Assembly (NCBI GenBank): GCA_036250225.1
Contig: JAPZLL010000004.1
Location: 1,488,001 to 1,552,000, forward strand
Length of the DNA: 64,000 nt
Direction: 5' to 3'
DNA from: Cercophora sp. LCS_1
Taxonomy: Eukaryota; Ascomycota; Sordariomycetes; Sordariales; Lasiosphaeriaceae
Within the stretch, counting starts at the first letter, position 1. Each line of letters begins with the position of its first letter. Positions 33,201-43,339 of this stretch are shown one piece after another. The notes beneath the pieces are model-generated. The model was not told the DNA's origin. It ran no database searches and was given only the letters and a program-made list of their open reading frames with translations. Made by a program: the position numbers and the translations under genes.

Positions 33201-33616
33201 GTCTTGATCGCCGGTCTTCTGGCGCGGGCATAGGCAAAGTCATCAAGTGGCCTGTTGAAATGCGATCCAGCACCCGGCACCTCCCTCCTCCCGTCGATGC
33301 TTGATCCGCCGCTCTGGCTGCCGCCGCTGTGATGCCCATAGCCAGACATGTCGTTTTGGTAGCTCAACAACTCACTCTCCCGGGCGGGCTCCGAGAACTT
33401 GAGAAAGCGGGCATTGGTCGTGCCGACGCCGGTGATGTCTCGCTGCCTTTCCCGGTCGACATGGCGCATCGAGGGTATGGGGTCGATGGGATACTCGCTG
33501 ATGGTGGCATTATCGGAGCTGGCGCTCGACTTGGCGCGACTGCGGGCTCCCGACCCTCGCTCCCCCTCCTTGGTTTGTGTGATCTTCTTGCGCACATATG
33601 CGCTGCGCCCAGACAT
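30227..33616 (-). CDS. Large conserved fungal protein of unknown function (1129 aa)
   Basis: This is one uninterrupted frame with no introns. Residues 1-250 are disordered and Ser/Gly/Asp-rich. From about residue 255 an ordered region starts with IKRWIGAGRP, KLRKDPELWDPNGDVLVFFG and PSFRLSSHIIEATESRYL; this reads like a regulatory or BTB-like domain of a broadly conserved filamentous-fungal family. From memory it resembles proteins annotated only as DUF8004, but I cannot confirm this. A helical part follows (LLYHASLVGLSLYQALADL, LEPCVDFKNVTPITRALLERA), and near residue 780 there is a segment with AYTEATNICILGSEFTHSDLIDAF. The C-terminal 250 residues are Ser/Gly-rich and disordered, with a basic RSTREREKAKVAA helix. 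No signal peptide or membrane span is seen, so it is probably cytosolic or nuclear. Confidence 0.88.
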   Translation of the reverse strand: MSGRSAYVRKKITQTKEGERGSGARSRAKSSASSDNATISEYPIDPIPSMRHVDRERQRDITGVGTTNARFLKFSEPARESELLSYQNDMSGYGHHSGGSQSGGSSIDGRREVPGAGSHFNRPLDDFAYARARRPAIKTEDVSGIEKSGFRSIIDKKSDVVRKGLAKTFTFGKKDKKGSDADRMVDFRPQSSATVRPHQPSHGGYSGDAQDGYDADVSPVHFAGSSQASPWDDDSLMSPPPSSKLPPVPSSGNTPPIKRWIGAGRPVQRWNKLRKDPELWDPNGDVLVFFGHKGQSPRPNPSFRLSSHIIEATESRYLITLLREGSTEEDIHNMPPSPVGAPPMLHQRHGHNGGQHLHPHARNGQPTPPVSEDNSLWEQDGQISYEMYFPTPSNMTKLDQVRHHITTRNVFALLYHASLVGLSLYQALADLHARLETYMPPEADNVGTILNYLSARGIDDVRNDAETAVSILAWSEGTEVRWEEGWRESFLHCAGMYSQLEPCVDFKNVTPITRALLERACLETQLRVQAAEERLASFQYADMWPATDAATTPARTAAERLQKFFVQHYSREFGRWPPLPMPSGHDQAIGTAHGGADGDEDMWLTRSVAQSLQRDFAALYDYLVNRDIVWDESEARSSRKWMMVSESGNRGFEADTDDLPMTDMLIGFDNKLRFPHIPHPYPLVPESIPPPSSTNVAASRGAPSGGGMFGSKSSSKKNGNGSASNLSAMSTGSRPGAVERRIQLAYTEATNICILGSEFTHSDLIDAFGKFEKADRISEVDPSTARRGRWVLIYGVLQTLASVSVDAPNVRYRDDVPYHLSPRLKGAKMPPWKTGSAQHSPNPDEASHELSHCWVVPRTWGVGSAYGSSANSGAESSAEEGTSPISRGYHFPMPRAASVTGRSAAGQSGYYTPVGMTARSVRSGSSRAPSVVGGGGGGQYGMSFSSTGSVVSGYSESDAGSSVRSPTSTTGSSRKTARSTREREKAKVAANMMLRGIERVDENERSAPGQTYATSSTSGGTRSDYKPAPMNNTAVSQQGGFLVLDELVDDQRSFTTAYSSNGRDRAALSAVRGGTGTGGSAPAGGYKLGELKFERPILGGASDSGSRSGSVGPVIRDFDELNVIDDHAP

Positions 33617-36600
33617 GATTACTGCTGTATGCCGCTGTCAAGCAAAGAAAGCGAAAGCAAGCTCGGAGAGCACAAAATATGTCGTCGAAAAATAAGGGTG
33701 CCAATATGATCGTCGGCCGTGTCACGAAGATCGCGATCCCCGCGATAAGAGATTCTTTCCGCTCGCTTTTGCTTTTTGCCCACTTATACGACGTGGGGGC
33801 CGTTTTTGCGCATGTAAATGACCGAGCGCGTGTTCTGCTGCCGTCGATCGCCAGCACAGATCCCAAGAGATCGGGCCGGTGAAGCTCGAGGCTGGACTTG
33901 GGGCCTCACTGGGAACAACGGGTGCGTCGTGGGTTTTAATGCGTGGCCGTGGACATGTGGGCATGTCAGGCGCGCCTTCTGGTGGGTTTCGCGGGCGTCT
34001 GTCGCTTATCTGCGTCTGGGGTGTCGACTGTTCGAGGGAGTGAATTATCGCTCAGTCGCACAGCGCCGAGGACATGTGAGACGGAGATGACTCCGGATAG
34101 ACAGCGGTGTTCGCACGCCCACCGCTTCCAGGAAAGAGGGTCTGGGGAGAGGAGAAAGGGAAAATCTCCAACTGCAAGGCGAGGGGAAGGGGCGGTCGAT
34201 ATTGGGAATGGTCGCAACTGCAATGAAGCAACGAGCAAAACTTCCTCCCGTACCTAACTTGCTTTTTCCGTGGCGGGACCGACGAGACCCTATGCAGTAA
34301 TCACAGTTATTTACTCGCAGCAGATGGCCGTGGTCCACGGTGCTTGTGCTGCACGCTGCGTTCTTGGGGATCAAGCCGTTCGCTCGGGTCCAATCTTATC
34401 TCCCGGAATCTGCCACTCACATCCGAATCCAGAGCAGCGTTTGGCCTTGGGCTCCCTTGCAACTCCCTTGCGCCCTCAACGCCCCGGTCGACAACCGCAG
34501 CGTGCGCTCACGGTTATCGCGATTGGGTCAGTCCGTCTGGGGGCAAAGGGGGGGGTTCATCCAAGCAGCCAATCCTTTCGGTTCCCTTTCGAGACGCATC
34601 ACCGTCCGCCCTTCCAACTGGTCTCCCCAGGCTTGCCCTGTGCAGCCTAGCCTCCAAGCGTATGGCACCTCAGTATCTCTTTCCTCCGACGAGAGAATGC
34701 AACCAAGTGGGCAAAGTCATGACGAGTGCAACGCTGCTCAACGAGCGCCCAGGACAGCCCTACCACGAACAAATGGGAAAAACCGGTGGGCCGGCGGGCC
34801 AAAGGCCAAGCAACATGAGGGCAGGCGGGCGCGCTTCTCAGTGCAGGGCGCGCAGGCAATGCGGGCTGGGGCCCTGCGAGGGGGGTGGGGCTCGATCCGC
34901 TGATAAGAAGCAGAGCAGATGCCGGGATCCTGTCGTGTAATGGTATTGGCACTGATAGCGACCATGTCCTTTGCGGCAGCCAGTCGTCTTCGCCCGTTTG
35001 ATTGCTCGAGTTGACCCGGAAGTCAGGCATCAGCTCATCCAGCAGACGACTGCAGTCCGAAGCGCAGCTGCTGCGAAGGCGCACAAAGCCTGCGCGCGCA
35101 GACCAACGCGGAGGTGCGGGACGCGACGTTGCGCTGCAGCAAAACTTCCCCAGGGGCCGTTTTAGACCGTGGTGCCCCCGGATGGCACCGCGATGCCGTC
35201 TCACCGGTGGCCGAGCCGGCTCAGAATTCGATCATAATCGATCGAGATGTCTGGGACGGGCGGAACGGTCAAGACCATTCGACGCAGGCGCACAGAGCGC
35301 ACGCTGACTGCGCTTCCGTGCGCAACCAAAACCGCCGCCAGCCGGTTGAGCGCGCCAGGAACAGGAGGACAGTTGCGACGTTGCGGCAGTTTGTCGCGTG
35401 GTGTCGCCCCGTTTGTGTGCGACTCCCGCCGAAAAGTCATCAGGGAGCTAGCCCCCACCCAGGGTCCAATGAGGCGTCTGCCTTCCCCCACTGCTATGCT
35501 GGAACCCCGGCATCGAACAATTGAGCCATCATGCCATCGAATGCTCTATTCCATTTTCATGATGACATCCAACGGGCATCTGAGAACTCTTGGCCGGCGA
35601 CGCCGTACACACGATGGGTCGGAGCCAAGGCAAAGCGGGCGGCTCGGGTTTGAGTGGCGGGAGGTGAGAAGTCAGCCTCAGCCAGCTCAAGGTGTTGAAG
35701 TAAAAAGAATCGGTGCCATGCAAGCCCTAGGATTGGATTGGGGCTCCTTTCTTGCGTGCAGCATTCATCGGTCAGCAAATGTGGACTGAAGTGCTCGAAA
35801 CCGGCGGGAAACGTGCGCCACACGGGGGGAAGGTGCCACGAACAACACGTGCAAGGGCATGGAATGCTCCTTCCAAAAGCAACCTGGTCAAGAATCGCTC
35901 CCGCATCCGCAATTTCAAGATTTCAAGATTGGGCTCCCGTCCCTCCACGATGCAATTTGACGACCGCGAGATGACGAGATGATGAGTCTCTCTCCTTTCG
36001 AGTCCTGCGCGCACCCGCTAAAAGCTGACGGCACACATCTCGCTCACAGCATCACACAAAGGCTACGTTCACTTCGATATCACTCCCAAATGCCCCCGCC
36101 GACCGCAGCCGGTCGGCCCACAGTTCCGTCCGCTTGGACCGGCGTCTCCCCGGATTGCACGGCAAATCAGCATCGCATTGCCCGTCCGTGCTCTGGTTCG
36201 CCCATGCTTAGCATTCCTTAATTCCCAGGTTTACATTGACTTGGGTAACAATGGATCGCCGATTGTCCTGAGCTTCGGGAGAGGCGCCCGTCCGTCGTCC
36301 CTTTGGCCCGACGATGAACCACCGCCAGCCTTTGGCGTACGGTGTTGGATGTCATACGTCGGCCAATGTCATGGCTCCATCGCTGACGTGAGAATCGACA
36401 AATGCTTTGTTGATGGAGAGTCATCATGATTGGCCCTTCATGCAGCGGCATTCAAGACGGGAGCTACCGCGACCAAAATGCGGCCCCCTGAGTCCTGCAG
36501 TCGAACTTCTCGCGAGGAAACGAGCCATCACGCAGCTGAGGGATGCCAAGCGTTCTCCTGTCGCGACTGAAGAGAGACAAGCAAACAGGCACAACCTGCG

Positions 36601-37288
36601 CGGCAAAGTCCGTTATACATCCCACGCAAACTGCCCTCACTTGCATTTCCACTGCATGCTCTACACGCCAAAACCGAGTAATGCATCTTCCACCGTGGGG
36701 ACCCCTGAAGCATCTTTGCCCTGTCTTCCCTCCCGCCTACCCTGTCACTAAGGTAAGCATCATAGACTGAATTAGAGCCAAGAGGTTGAGGAATAGGGCC
36801 TAGACTGCAATGATCAACAGCTCGTTCCGGTTTGGGATTCGAGATTTAGGGCCTAACTGCATCCTGCTACCCTGACCCCCAAGCCCAACCCTACCGATAT
36901 GCCCTCTTCAATATTCTCGGAAATGCCGATGCACGACTTCGCGGGTTGTTCGCAATAATTCACTCATCAAAAATTCTATTACTCAAGAATCTAGATCGTG
37001 GAACACGGCTTTCAAAGGGTATCAACCTCAATGCAATGCCTAGGTCTGATGAGGGGAGATGTTAGCCGGAATTGCGACATACCTCCACACCAACCCCATG
37101 AACATTGACAACCCTTGCAATGTACAACCAGGATCAGTCTTTGCCTTTTTTGCTCTTCCCCCGGCAATAACGGCCGATTCAAGGTGCTTGCAGTGGCGCT
37201 CATTTGACTATCCCCGATCAAAACCGGCACCGCCGAGGGGAGTCATTGATATCAGAAACGACAAAAAGAAGACCGATTCAACCCCCCC
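33617..37288. other. Long gene-poor interval upstream of the 1129-aa gene
   Basis: The first few hundred bases are the promoter and leader of the large unknown gene. The remaining 3 kb hold only short overlapping frames. I see no domain, no exon chain and no repeat copy. Confidence 0.4.
37263..37267 (-). terminator. Pol III-type T5 terminator after the tRNA-like gene
   Basis: On the minus strand a run of five T lies about 22 nt past the 3' end of the tRNA-like gene, the usual pol III stop arrangement. Confidence 0.5.
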
Positions 37289-37293
37289 CCCCC
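37282..37293 (+). repeat. C12 homopolymer at the 3' end of the tRNA-like gene
   Basis: Twelve consecutive C overlap the tRNA acceptor 3' strand. Homopolymers of this length mutate easily and are prone to sequencing error, which bears on the acceptor-stem mismatches. Confidence 0.85.
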
Positions 37294-37360
37294 ACCCAGG
37301 GAGTCGAACCCTGCGCGACGGAACGAGAACCCGCTACGTTAACCGATACACCAGAGGGGT
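37289..37360 (-). tRNA. tRNA-Glu(CTC)-like gene, possibly degenerate
   Basis: On the minus strand the A box TGGTGTATCGGTTAACG and the B box GGTTCGACTCC are both strong. Arms: the D stem is GTGT/ACGT (two wobbles), the anticodon stem GCGGG/TCCGT with loop TTCTCGT (anticodon CTC, purine at 37), and the T stem CAGGG/CCCTG is perfect. The variable loop is four bases. The acceptor stem pairs ACCCCTC with GGTGGGG and has mismatches at 1-72 and 5-68, so the gene may be weak or a pseudogene. The 3' side runs into a C12 tract (minus-strand G run). No intron is seen. Confidence 0.65.
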
Positions 37361-39459
37361 CGGATGCAGTGCTCTTTGTTGAAGGAAGGCACGCGAATTC
37401 TGGTTTATACGAAGCAGCACGAAGAGTGGACGGAGGAAGGTGCAGGGCCGGCTTAGTGGGCATCAAGGCAAGAGGTCGGAGACGTGCCTTCCCCATCAGA
37501 CCGAAAGCAAGGCGGGAAATCAAAATTTAGCTCACCACCGAGCTGCACCTTCCGTGAACGGTCAGGGCTTCAACGAACCTCGCAGGTCCAAGACAACGGC
37601 TTGATTCAACGTGGACGTACAGCACAGAAGTGGGCGCCGTTCCTCGACCAGTCTTGAACCACCCACCGAGGACTATGATGTGTCTGTTAACCCTTCCATA
37701 CACGTATGGTAGGTCAAATCCAGAAGTCCTATCATTGCGGCGACCAGCAACTAAGAGCTGGGCTGACAAAAAATTGCTTTAACTCTCCGAGGTTCATCGG
37801 TGAGGAAACGCCGACGGAAGGCACGCCCAGTTTCGAAACCTGACCACTTTCTTGGCCGTTCGTCACAGACCGGGAAGGCGTCGTATCTTACTCTCGTCGG
37901 CCTCACGCTTAATCGCCACGTCGCTCATCTTCACCTTGGACTCTAGACGCTTCCACGGCTCTCGAGCAAATCGGCCGATGATGCAACAGTACCAATGTCA
38001 ACCCCAGGTCGGGACAGTTCATTTGCTGCCACAGGGAGTTCCACGCGGGCATGCGGTAGTCGCCATATCCTTACCTTTGAAATTCGGACTAATGGGTGCA
38101 GCTGTCCGAATGGGCTGGGCGCGTATTTCTCTCCCACTCGTGCAAGTCTTTGGTCGTGAACATCATCCAGGATTGGGGAGAAGTTGATGCCGGCGGTTGT
38201 CGCAAATTGAGGTTCCACTCGCGATTTTATGACGACCTCTTGGAGCTCGAATCGACTGTATTCCCCAGGCATGTTGAGCCGCAGCGCTCCTTAATATGTT
38301 GTCTTCCGTTGCATCGCGTCACTAGAACGACAGCAAGGCGCTACAAGTTGCCATAACGAAGGATGCTAGAATAAAGCCTTGCAGGTTAGTGCAGACTAGC
38401 AGGGCCGTGGAAAGGTCGAGGGTCCACACAGCCTCTGGGCCGGCGCCGTGGTTTTGTCTCGGAGTCGGTTGAAGGTTCCGGACCCCAGCGGGTCGTTGAT
38501 CACCGGCCGGGGCCCATGGCTCACATCACATCAATGCAAAGCCGCCAACAGCACATCAATGGGGCAAAAAGAAGATCAACGGGTCGTGCCAACAGAAAAG
38601 GTCTGTCGACGCGACCAGTGGCGGGCCATTGATTTTCTTGGATGCGCATCCTACCCGCCCAGGATGCAACACCTCTTACACCTCGGCCAGCTGGTGAGAC
38701 AAGGGGCTCCATTCCACGACACCGCTGCAGGGGCGCAAAATGCTGGCTGGAGCTGAGTGTTTTGCGGAGTGCGCCGGCTAAAAGGGCAGCCCTGGTATTG
38801 GTTTCGCAGATCATCTGAAACGGTGGCTAGGGCCTGTCCATCACCCCCTTGGCCCAAATACAAGTGCTGTGTGGCTGAATTGGCGGCTCCCCGTGCACGC
38901 GGGATGATCCCCAGCGATCTCCAACTACCGCCAACCTAACAGGTCGGCAGCGTCTTGGCTCAACCCCGTCTTCGGGAATTCTTGTTTCTTCATCCCATCC
39001 TTGACCAGGAAAAATCAGAGGAAAAAGTTTAGCTGGGCGAAGATCAGAAACAGGATGAAAGCAGCCTGTCACCATCCCAAAACCCAACTCATTCCCCTTT
39101 CCCTCTCCTTCCCTGACCCCCGTTCCCCACTAAGGTTCTCGGAAGCTGATGCATGATTCGGGAAGCTACAGAAAAGGTGTGGTACACCTTCGCCGCCGCC
39201 GCCCATCACCCACATCGGCCACGGAGGTTGACGTACATATAGATGGTGAACCCCCCTGATTCGGACTGAGGATTTCCCTTTCTAGTCTTTTTCTTCACCG
39301 ACGCCTACATACACCAAACGTCCGTGGTTCTTGTGTATCTTCTCTTTTCGCTTCTCTTCTTTTTTTGGCTGCTCTCACGGCTGGACCGTTTTTCTTTCTC
39401 TCACGCTCCTTTTTACTTTCTTCCATCGAGGCCAGCACTCATTTGCTCCGAATCACACA
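37361..39459. other. Intergenic / promoter of the glycine-rich secreted protein
   Basis: No gene is seen from 37361 to about 39200. A CATATAGAT element near 39234 and a strongly pyrimidine-rich tract at 39280-39440 precede the ATG at 39460. This is the usual layout of a highly expressed fungal promoter and leader. Confidence 0.4.
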
Positions 39460-40128
39460 ATGCATCTCCACAAGTTCCTCTTCTTCGCCCTCCTCACATC
39501 CTCCGCGTCGGCTCTTCCTCGACGTCGCCCTCAGATCCGCCCACCGCAGAACCCGGAGCAGTTCGACCCTCCCGCACCCAGCGGCAACGGTGGCCGTGGC
39601 CGTGGTGGAGGAGGAAATGGTGGCGGCGGTGCTCCACAGGCTCCCCCTGCCCCGCCCGTGAACAACAACCCGCCTCCTCAGGTGGCGCCCCCTGGAAATG
39701 GCAACGGCAATGCCGGAGGCGGTGGCGGAGGCGGTGGCGGCGGTGGTGCCGTCAACACGGCCGTGATCCCCAACGACTTCGGCATCGTCGCCGGCTCTGG
39801 CCGTGATCAAGTCCAAGCAGGTGCTTGCACTGGCGCCAACAACGCTCCCATCCCATGCAGCTGCCCGCCAGCACCAAACGACCCTCAGTTCCTCAACAGT
39901 CTCTCCCAGGCTTTGAGTCAGGGTTTCTTCCCTGACCAGAGCGTGTCGACGCCCATCTCCCTCCAGGCTTTCAACGACGCTTCGGACCAGAGCGAGGCCA
40001 CGAACCGCCAGAGAGCAACGGCCATGGTGCAGGTTCTGCAGAGCTTGTCAGGGACCAAGGGACAGGGATGTCCCGGTGTGTCGTACCCCAATCTCGTCAA
40101 CCAGCAAAGGACGGGCATTGCGGCTTGA
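39460..40128 (+). CDS. Secreted glycine-rich protein of unknown function (222 aa)
   Basis: The start at 39460 (ACACAATGC) gives a clear signal peptide, HLHKFLFFALLTSSASA, with cleavage near residue 18, followed by a PRRR stretch that could be a Kex2-type processing site. An upstream in-frame ATG-like start would add 43 residues and bury the signal peptide, so I reject it. Residues 30-105 are low-complexity Gly/Pro/Asn with a run of more than ten Gly. The C-terminal half looks folded and holds four cysteines (GACTGA, PCSCPP, GCPGVSYP), with NDFGIVAGSGRDQVQAG and a helix-rich TNRQRATAMVQVLQSL. The order of a disordered linker and a small Cys-bearing domain suggests a cell-wall or extracellular role. 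No family can be named. The gene is convergent with the MFS gene. Confidence 0.83.
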   Translation: MHLHKFLFFALLTSSASALPRRRPQIRPPQNPEQFDPPAPSGNGGRGRGGGGNGGGGAPQAPPAPPVNNNPPPQVAPPGNGNGNAGGGGGGGGGGGAVNTAVIPNDFGIVAGSGRDQVQAGACTGANNAPIPCSCPPAPNDPQFLNSLSQALSQGFFPDQSVSTPISLQAFNDASDQSEATNRQRATAMVQVLQSLSGTKGQGCPGVSYPNLVNQQRTGIAA

Positions 40129-40459
40129 TAACGACACCGATGACGGGGAAGGGGGCCTGGGTGGCATTTTCGATTCGTAAAAAAACCATGTTTTAGGGAA
40201 GGATAGTCGAGTGAGTTGGGCGTTTTGATTGGACTCAGTATTACAAGATGCATGACTGGGAATGGCTTCGATGGATATAGCAGTGCTTTGAAAAAGGAAT
40301 AGCATAGAGCAACAAGGGCTTTTTATTCGTTTTTTTTTTGTCAACCAAAAAATCATCGCTTCGTTCTGCGCTACATGTTTTAACATGAGTTCGTCTTTTA
40401 TCTTCGTCAACGCCTTTTCCAACTCGAACAAAAATTTTCGAACCACGCTCTCGGTCTTT
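40129..40459. other. Convergent 3' ends
   Basis: These 331 bp lie between two convergent genes. The sequence is AT-rich with several T runs and carries the 3' untranslated regions of both. Confidence 0.5.
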
Positions 40460-41899
40460 TTAGAAAACGATCCTTGGATCCCATCCCACGGCCAACACCC
40501 TGGCGGTTGTATAACAAATCAAGGCAAGGGTGTACGCTACCCCCGAGAACAGGATCAAAGCCATCCACCCCTTTTCCCCTCCGAGTCCCAGCAATGCACC
40601 TCCTATGGGCACACTGCTCAACGTGCCAAAGCTCGCGACCATCATGACCGTTGAAAAGAACCGTCCGTACTGTCTCGAATCACACAACTGGCCCAGACAA
40701 ACGGGGACCAAGCCTAGGTTACTCCCGCTCGCGAAACCAAACAGGACTGAATACCCGATTAGCATGCCCTGTGAGTGTCCCGCCGGCAGCCACAGTGCCA
40801 GCACCGTGATCACGCATAGCGCGATGGTCAGGATGATGACGTTGAATCGCCCAAACCGATCGGCTAGGAAGCCCGGTAGCACTCTTCCAACCACGGACGC
40901 GGCGTTGAGATAGGATAGCAGTACATAGCTGCTGGTGGCATCCTGGCTGTGTGCTGCCGCGTAGGAAATGATGAATGTCAGGGGGATGAATAGACCCCAT
41001 TCCATAAAGACGATACCGAGGGATGCCACTGCGAACCGGGAATCGCAAAAGATGGTCAGGTCAGGCCAGACCGAGGCCATCTTGTCGTGGGCCGCCGGTG
41101 GGAGACGCGTGCGGATGAAGAGGTTGGCCGGGACGGCGAGACCGAGGAGGATGAGGGAGAGGATGCGGCATGACCAGGCGAAGCCCTGCGTGGGTAGGAG
41201 GTGCTGGAGGAGGATGGGGAAGACGATACCGCCGACGCCGCCTGATGTGGTGGCGATGCCGGTTGCCAGACCGCGGCGGCGGTGGAAAAAGTGGGCAATG
41301 GCGCCGTAGGCGGGACAGTTGAGGAGGGCACCGCCAAGGCCACCAAGGACCGAGTAGGTCAGGATAATTTGGTAGTAGGTCTTGCACCAGCTGAGGAGGA
41401 GGAGCGAGGCCGTGATTAGGATACTGCCAACCAGTACGAGGATGCGGCCGCCGTGGCGGTCGAAGACGGGGCCCACTTGGATGCCGACAAAGAAGACGAT
41501 GAAGAGGTAGAGGGAGAAGATCCAGCCGATCTCTGAGGGGTTGTAATCTTTGAGCTGGTTGGTGGAGAAGTAGGATTCGAAGACGGCTGATGAGTTGATG
41601 AGCCCGAAAACGGAGATCATGGCGCAGAAGGAGCCGAAGACCACGAGCCAACCCTGGAGACCACCTTCGGGGAACTCGAGGGTCGCCGTCGATGCGACGC
41701 GCTCCACGGCCGCGCCATAGTTGTTGTTGCCGTTGCCGTTGTTGTCGTTGTCGTTATCGGAAGAGGAGAGATCCGCGACAGCCGTTTCTTGGTCAGAAGG
41801 GAGCGGCTCCTTGGACGTGAGGGATGCGGCTTTCTCCACATCCACTGTGGGTTGGTTGTTTAGGCAGGTGTCCTCTGCATTGCAACTCTTCGGGGTCAT
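40460..41899 (-). CDS. MFS transporter, monocarboxylate-porter (Mch-like) family
   Basis: This is a single exon of 479 aa. About 85 hydrophilic N-terminal residues, with a (D/N)n-rich stretch, precede EGGLQGWLVVFGSFCAM, the typical entry of the fungal MCT family. Twelve spans are visible. Signature pieces include GLINSSAVFESYF, SEIGWIFSLYLF, VGPVFDRHGGRILVLVGS, CPAYGAIAHFFHRRRGLATGIA, GGIVFPILLQ and GRVLPGFLADRFGRFN. The family moves monocarboxylates, riboflavin or secondary metabolites in fungi; some members sit in metabolite clusters, but no biosynthetic gene lies nearby, so the substrate is open. Confidence 0.93.
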   Translation of the reverse strand: MTPKSCNAEDTCLNNQPTVDVEKAASLTSKEPLPSDQETAVADLSSSDNDNDNNGNGNNNYGAAVERVASTATLEFPEGGLQGWLVVFGSFCAMISVFGLINSSAVFESYFSTNQLKDYNPSEIGWIFSLYLFIVFFVGIQVGPVFDRHGGRILVLVGSILITASLLLLSWCKTYYQIILTYSVLGGLGGALLNCPAYGAIAHFFHRRRGLATGIATTSGGVGGIVFPILLQHLLPTQGFAWSCRILSLILLGLAVPANLFIRTRLPPAAHDKMASVWPDLTIFCDSRFAVASLGIVFMEWGLFIPLTFIISYAAAHSQDATSSYVLLSYLNAASVVGRVLPGFLADRFGRFNVIILTIALCVITVLALWLPAGHSQGMLIGYSVLFGFASGSNLGLVPVCLGQLCDSRQYGRFFSTVMMVASFGTLSSVPIGGALLGLGGEKGWMALILFSGVAYTLALICYTTARVLAVGWDPRIVF

Positions 41900-43339
41900 T
41901 TATTCCGCCACCGAACCAACACGGGCCTTGGCGGGTGGTGGTGATGTTGGTGCAGGGGCAGGGGCAGGGGTGGTGGTGGTGGTGGGATGGAAGATGGCTG
42001 AGAGATTCAGGTTGATTGAAACGGCGGCGACATGTTTCCTGTCGACGACAAAGTCAAATGGAAGAGAGAGGGAGGCAAAAAAGAGTGTTCCACACCCAAG
42101 CATGGATGGAACCCGAACCTAAAAAAACCATCTGTTTCCATTTTTCACGTGGGTATCCACTAGGATTACCAGCGCATTCGGAACGGGATCCGAGCGACAG
42201 AACCACGGTCCGCCCCCCAGTGCTGGTTGCCCATTTTTCGGCACTATTTTTTGTTAGCGCTGTTCCCGAAGACCAACTCACTTTGACGTAAGACCAATGG
42301 GAATGAAGCTCTCCGGCCCCGGGCCTGCCGAGAACGGCTCCCGGCCTGCCGGACTTTGCCGGCTGTGTACATGCCGCCTCCGACTCGCCGAGGGTCAGCA
42401 ATGAGCAGGGGTCCGGCGGCGACCCCGGAGTTCGGCTGCTTCCGCTACCGGGATTGCGCAAGGGTGTCCAGGTAAGCACGGCAAGGAAGGGTTGTGGAAG
42501 CGGATTGGCGCTCTTCTGGTTTGTATTCGTAGTGTTGTTCAAGCACCATCCTGAACGAGGAGCATCCGTATAGCACGTGCTTTGGATGCCAAGCAGGTGG
42601 GTTGGTGGAAGCTGGACTGGGGGACAGAAGCTGTCATGCCTGTGGAGCGGGAAGGGGCCGCCGAGCTCTGACACCTGCAAAACGCGGAAGTCTGACAGCG
42701 ATTGAGGAACCCTTGGATTCTGGGGACCAATCATCCAACCACAAGTCAGACATCTGTTTCACCTCCATGTGGCTTTGTGGGCCTTTTTCAAACCTGCAAA
42801 CACTCGGGGCTAAGGAAGACAAGAGCACTCAGCGTCCTGTGGCTTACAGTGCTGGTTGCCGATCTCGTGCGCAGTTTGGGGCACCTTACCTCGCCGGACC
42901 CGCTGTCCGCCAACTGATCCAGTCTCCCGAGTGCAACAAACAAACCCAATTTCAACTTCACTGAAACGCAGTCGATGGATTTGTGGGAGCAACGCTACCA
43001 GGGCAGCACGCTGGCCTCTATTCAACCAAACATTATCTCACGTTGATATCACGCATCAGGCTTGCACACAGGGCACAGGGATGGGTGTCATGGAGCTGGG
43101 AGCATTGTTCGAAGAGGTGCACTAACAAGAAGGCAGTGAGCGTCTCGTTGACAGCAGCCTATGGCCAACACATGCACGTCGCGATGTAAAGAGTGTGACG
43201 AAGAGGAAGCGACAGTATTGATATAGTTAGATTGCATTCACCGCCGACACAATGCCGAACCTGAAGGCACAAAAAGAAGCAGGCACCTTTGACAGCTAAA
43301 AGAAAAGAAAAACGAAAAGCAAGGATCCAATGAACAGTC
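41900..43339. other. Intergenic upstream of the MFS gene
   Basis: This is the promoter and leader of the MFS gene, plus the 3' region of the next gene. A 226-codon minus-strand frame at 42054-42734 has no domain features and is not called. Confidence 0.4.

Noticed and set aside
39331..39459. Upstream in-frame start for the glycine-rich secreted protein
   Set aside because: It would add 43 residues in front of a good signal peptide; the ATG at 39460 is the better start.
42054..42734. 226-codon minus-strand frame upstream of the MFS gene
   Set aside because: Low-complexity Pro/Ser/Gly composition with no recognisable feature; more likely leader or promoter.
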